From: UBA7445 sp965657865
GTDB taxonomy: Bacteria > Verrucomicrobiota > Verrucomicrobiia > Opitutales > Coraliomargaritaceae
DNA length: 64,000 nucleotides
Direction of reading: 5' to 3'
Assembly (NCBI GenBank): GCA_965657865.1
Contig: CBFHPQ010000001.1
Location: 76,791 to 140,790, forward strand
Below the pieces are notes generated by a model. The model did not search any database. It was not told the DNA's origin and saw only the letters and a list, made by a program, of their open reading frames with translations. Shown here one piece after another: positions 63,849-64,000 of the stretch. The translations under genes were made by a program, and so were the position numbers. Within the stretch, counting starts at the first letter, position 1. Each line of letters opens with the position of its first letter.

Positions 63849-64000
63849 TAAGATGAATCCCTACTGTACTTTCTTATAGTCCTTCTTACGCGCAAATTAG
63901 TGTTTCTAATAGTTTTTTATAAATTGGGTTATTTAATCGCTTTTATGATTTTATGACGCAATTAATTTAGTCATATTAATCTAATATACACTAGGTATTG

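Overview
The window is a compact stretch of bacterial chromosome, almost entirely housekeeping genes, of roughly 45% GC by eye. The best guess for the source is a marine Verrucomicrobiota of class Opitutia (Puniceicoccales-like). The pointers are a PEP-CTERM surface protein, a DUF4013-type membrane protein, a YidE/YbjL-type transporter, LpxI lipid A chemistry, a two-domain OlsF-like aminolipid synthase, and many genes without a clear Shine-Dalgarno. This placement is inference from gene content; there is no rRNA in the window. I see no CRISPR array, prophage or insertion sequence.

Left part (1-13.3 kb): a truncated 4-alpha-glucanotransferase (malQ) diverges from rpoZ and smpB. A PEP-CTERM protein carries a run of ten G inside its sorting signal. 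Then come alaS, leuB and a cupin. tRNA-Arg(UCU) is followed by an unusual tandem array built from its own 5' end (7711-8043), which runs into the metF stop codon. metF, lpxI, a FecR-like exported protein and leuS follow, all on the minus strand.

Middle part (13.3-39.3 kb): a putative Na+/H+ antiporter, uvrB, then proB-frr-pyrH (minus). tRNA-Gln, a rhomboid-like protein with a zinc ribbon, rpmB, a MidA-type methyltransferase, tsaD, tRNA-Phe and ispA come next. These are followed by a YidE/YbjL-like transporter with ligA, tRNA-Glu and purC. A membrane metallophosphoesterase and a lipoprotein precede a heme cluster (hemC, cobA-hemD fusion, cyclophilin, MenH-like hydrolase), then ilvC, ilvN/H and tRNA-Val.

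Right part (39.4-64 kb): an OlsF-like acyltransferase, a nitrilase-family amidase, rpe, PPK2, a phosphopantetheinyl transferase, argA, xerD and tRNA-Leu lead to rplM-rpsI. A tight argC-J-B-D-F operon makes arginine from acetylglutamate (with argA nearby), and its first three genes use CGG for arginine far more than the neighbours do. A complete RND efflux operon (adaptor, pump, TolC-like channel) and purL close the window.

The most unusual things are the tRNA-derived tandem repeat with its structured 56-bp insert, the possible phase-variable G10 tract in the PEP-CTERM signal, and the CGG bias of the arg operon. I did not find a clearly new multi-gene system.
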